DNA of 64,000 bases. Origin: Dendrolimus kikuchii (taxonomy: Eukaryota > Arthropoda > Insecta > Lepidoptera > Lasiocampidae). This document shows positions 63,903 through 64,000 of the stretch, piece after piece (the stretch's first letter is position 1; each line of letters starts with the position of its first letter). Location of the stretch: positions 5,186,001 to 5,250,000 of the forward strand of contig CM034408.1 in the NCBI GenBank assembly GCA_019925095.2, given 5' to 3'. Made by a program: the position numbers and the translations under genes. The notes beneath the pieces are model-generated. The model did no database searches, had not been told where the DNA came from, and saw only the letters and a program-made list of their open reading frames with translations.

Positions 63903-64000
63903 TAATATATAAAGCTGAAGAGTTTGTTTGTTTAAACGCGCTAAGCTCAGGAAATACTGGTCTGATTTGAAAAATTCTTTCAGTGTTGGATAGTCCATTT
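63903..64000 (+). mobile_element. Helitron-like repeat, cut by the window edge
   Basis: TATATAAAGCTGAAGAGTTTG, AACGCGCTAAGCTCAGGAAA, TTCTTTCAGTGTTGGATAG, the plus-strand version of 9.19-9.40 kb. Confidence 0.5.

Overview
The window looks like insect, most probably lepidopteran, nuclear DNA. It is AT-rich and contains many retrotransposon and DNA-transposon fragments. Several repeats are of kinds I know from moths and butterflies: Helitron-like elements ending in CTAG, a SINE whose 3' end matches a CR1-like LINE, RTE LINEs with a (TATG)n tail, and tRNA-derived SINEs. I found no convincing host gene, no tRNA or rRNA gene and no CRISPR. It could be a large intron, intergenic heterochromatin or part of a TE-rich chromosome such as W; the sequence alone does not decide.

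The only long intact coding unit is a BEL/Pao LTR retrotransposon on the minus strand (about 2.08-8.74 kb). Gag (494 codons) and Pol lie in the same frame and are separated by one UGA followed by CUA. No AUG occurs in the pol frame before the protease active site, so Pol is most simply made by stop-codon readthrough. The matching LTR segments are identical apart from one 15-base indel, so the insertion is young.

Layout: 0-2 kb LINE and SINE fragments; 2-9 kb BEL/Pao; 9-16 kb a decayed LINE reverse transcriptase, SINE copies, a pogo-like element with a GT microsatellite and local tandem duplications; 16-21 kb hAT, Helitron-like, solo-LTR and Penelope remnants; 21.3-22.9 kb a tandem array of about 207-base units with a three-unit higher-order register; 23-31 kb hAT transposase remnant, CR1 fragment, a perfect hairpin, a pogo-like element with a Penelope palindrome inside it, SINEs and RTE; 31-41 kb RTE, a Penelope reverse-transcriptase fragment, nested inverted-repeat elements and a solo LTR with an RTE inside it; 41-50 kb SINEs and a cluster of solo LTRs; 50-60 kb SINE, Helitron, CR1 and mariner-like fragments; 60-64 kb mostly anonymous AT-rich DNA.

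Nothing here acts as a pathway. The connections are between parasites. A short SINE shares its 3' end with a CR1-like LINE and may use its machinery. RTE copies share a 3' end and often break near one palindrome. Two LTR families both sit at ATAT. Nested insertions with target-site duplications allow parts of the order of events to be read.
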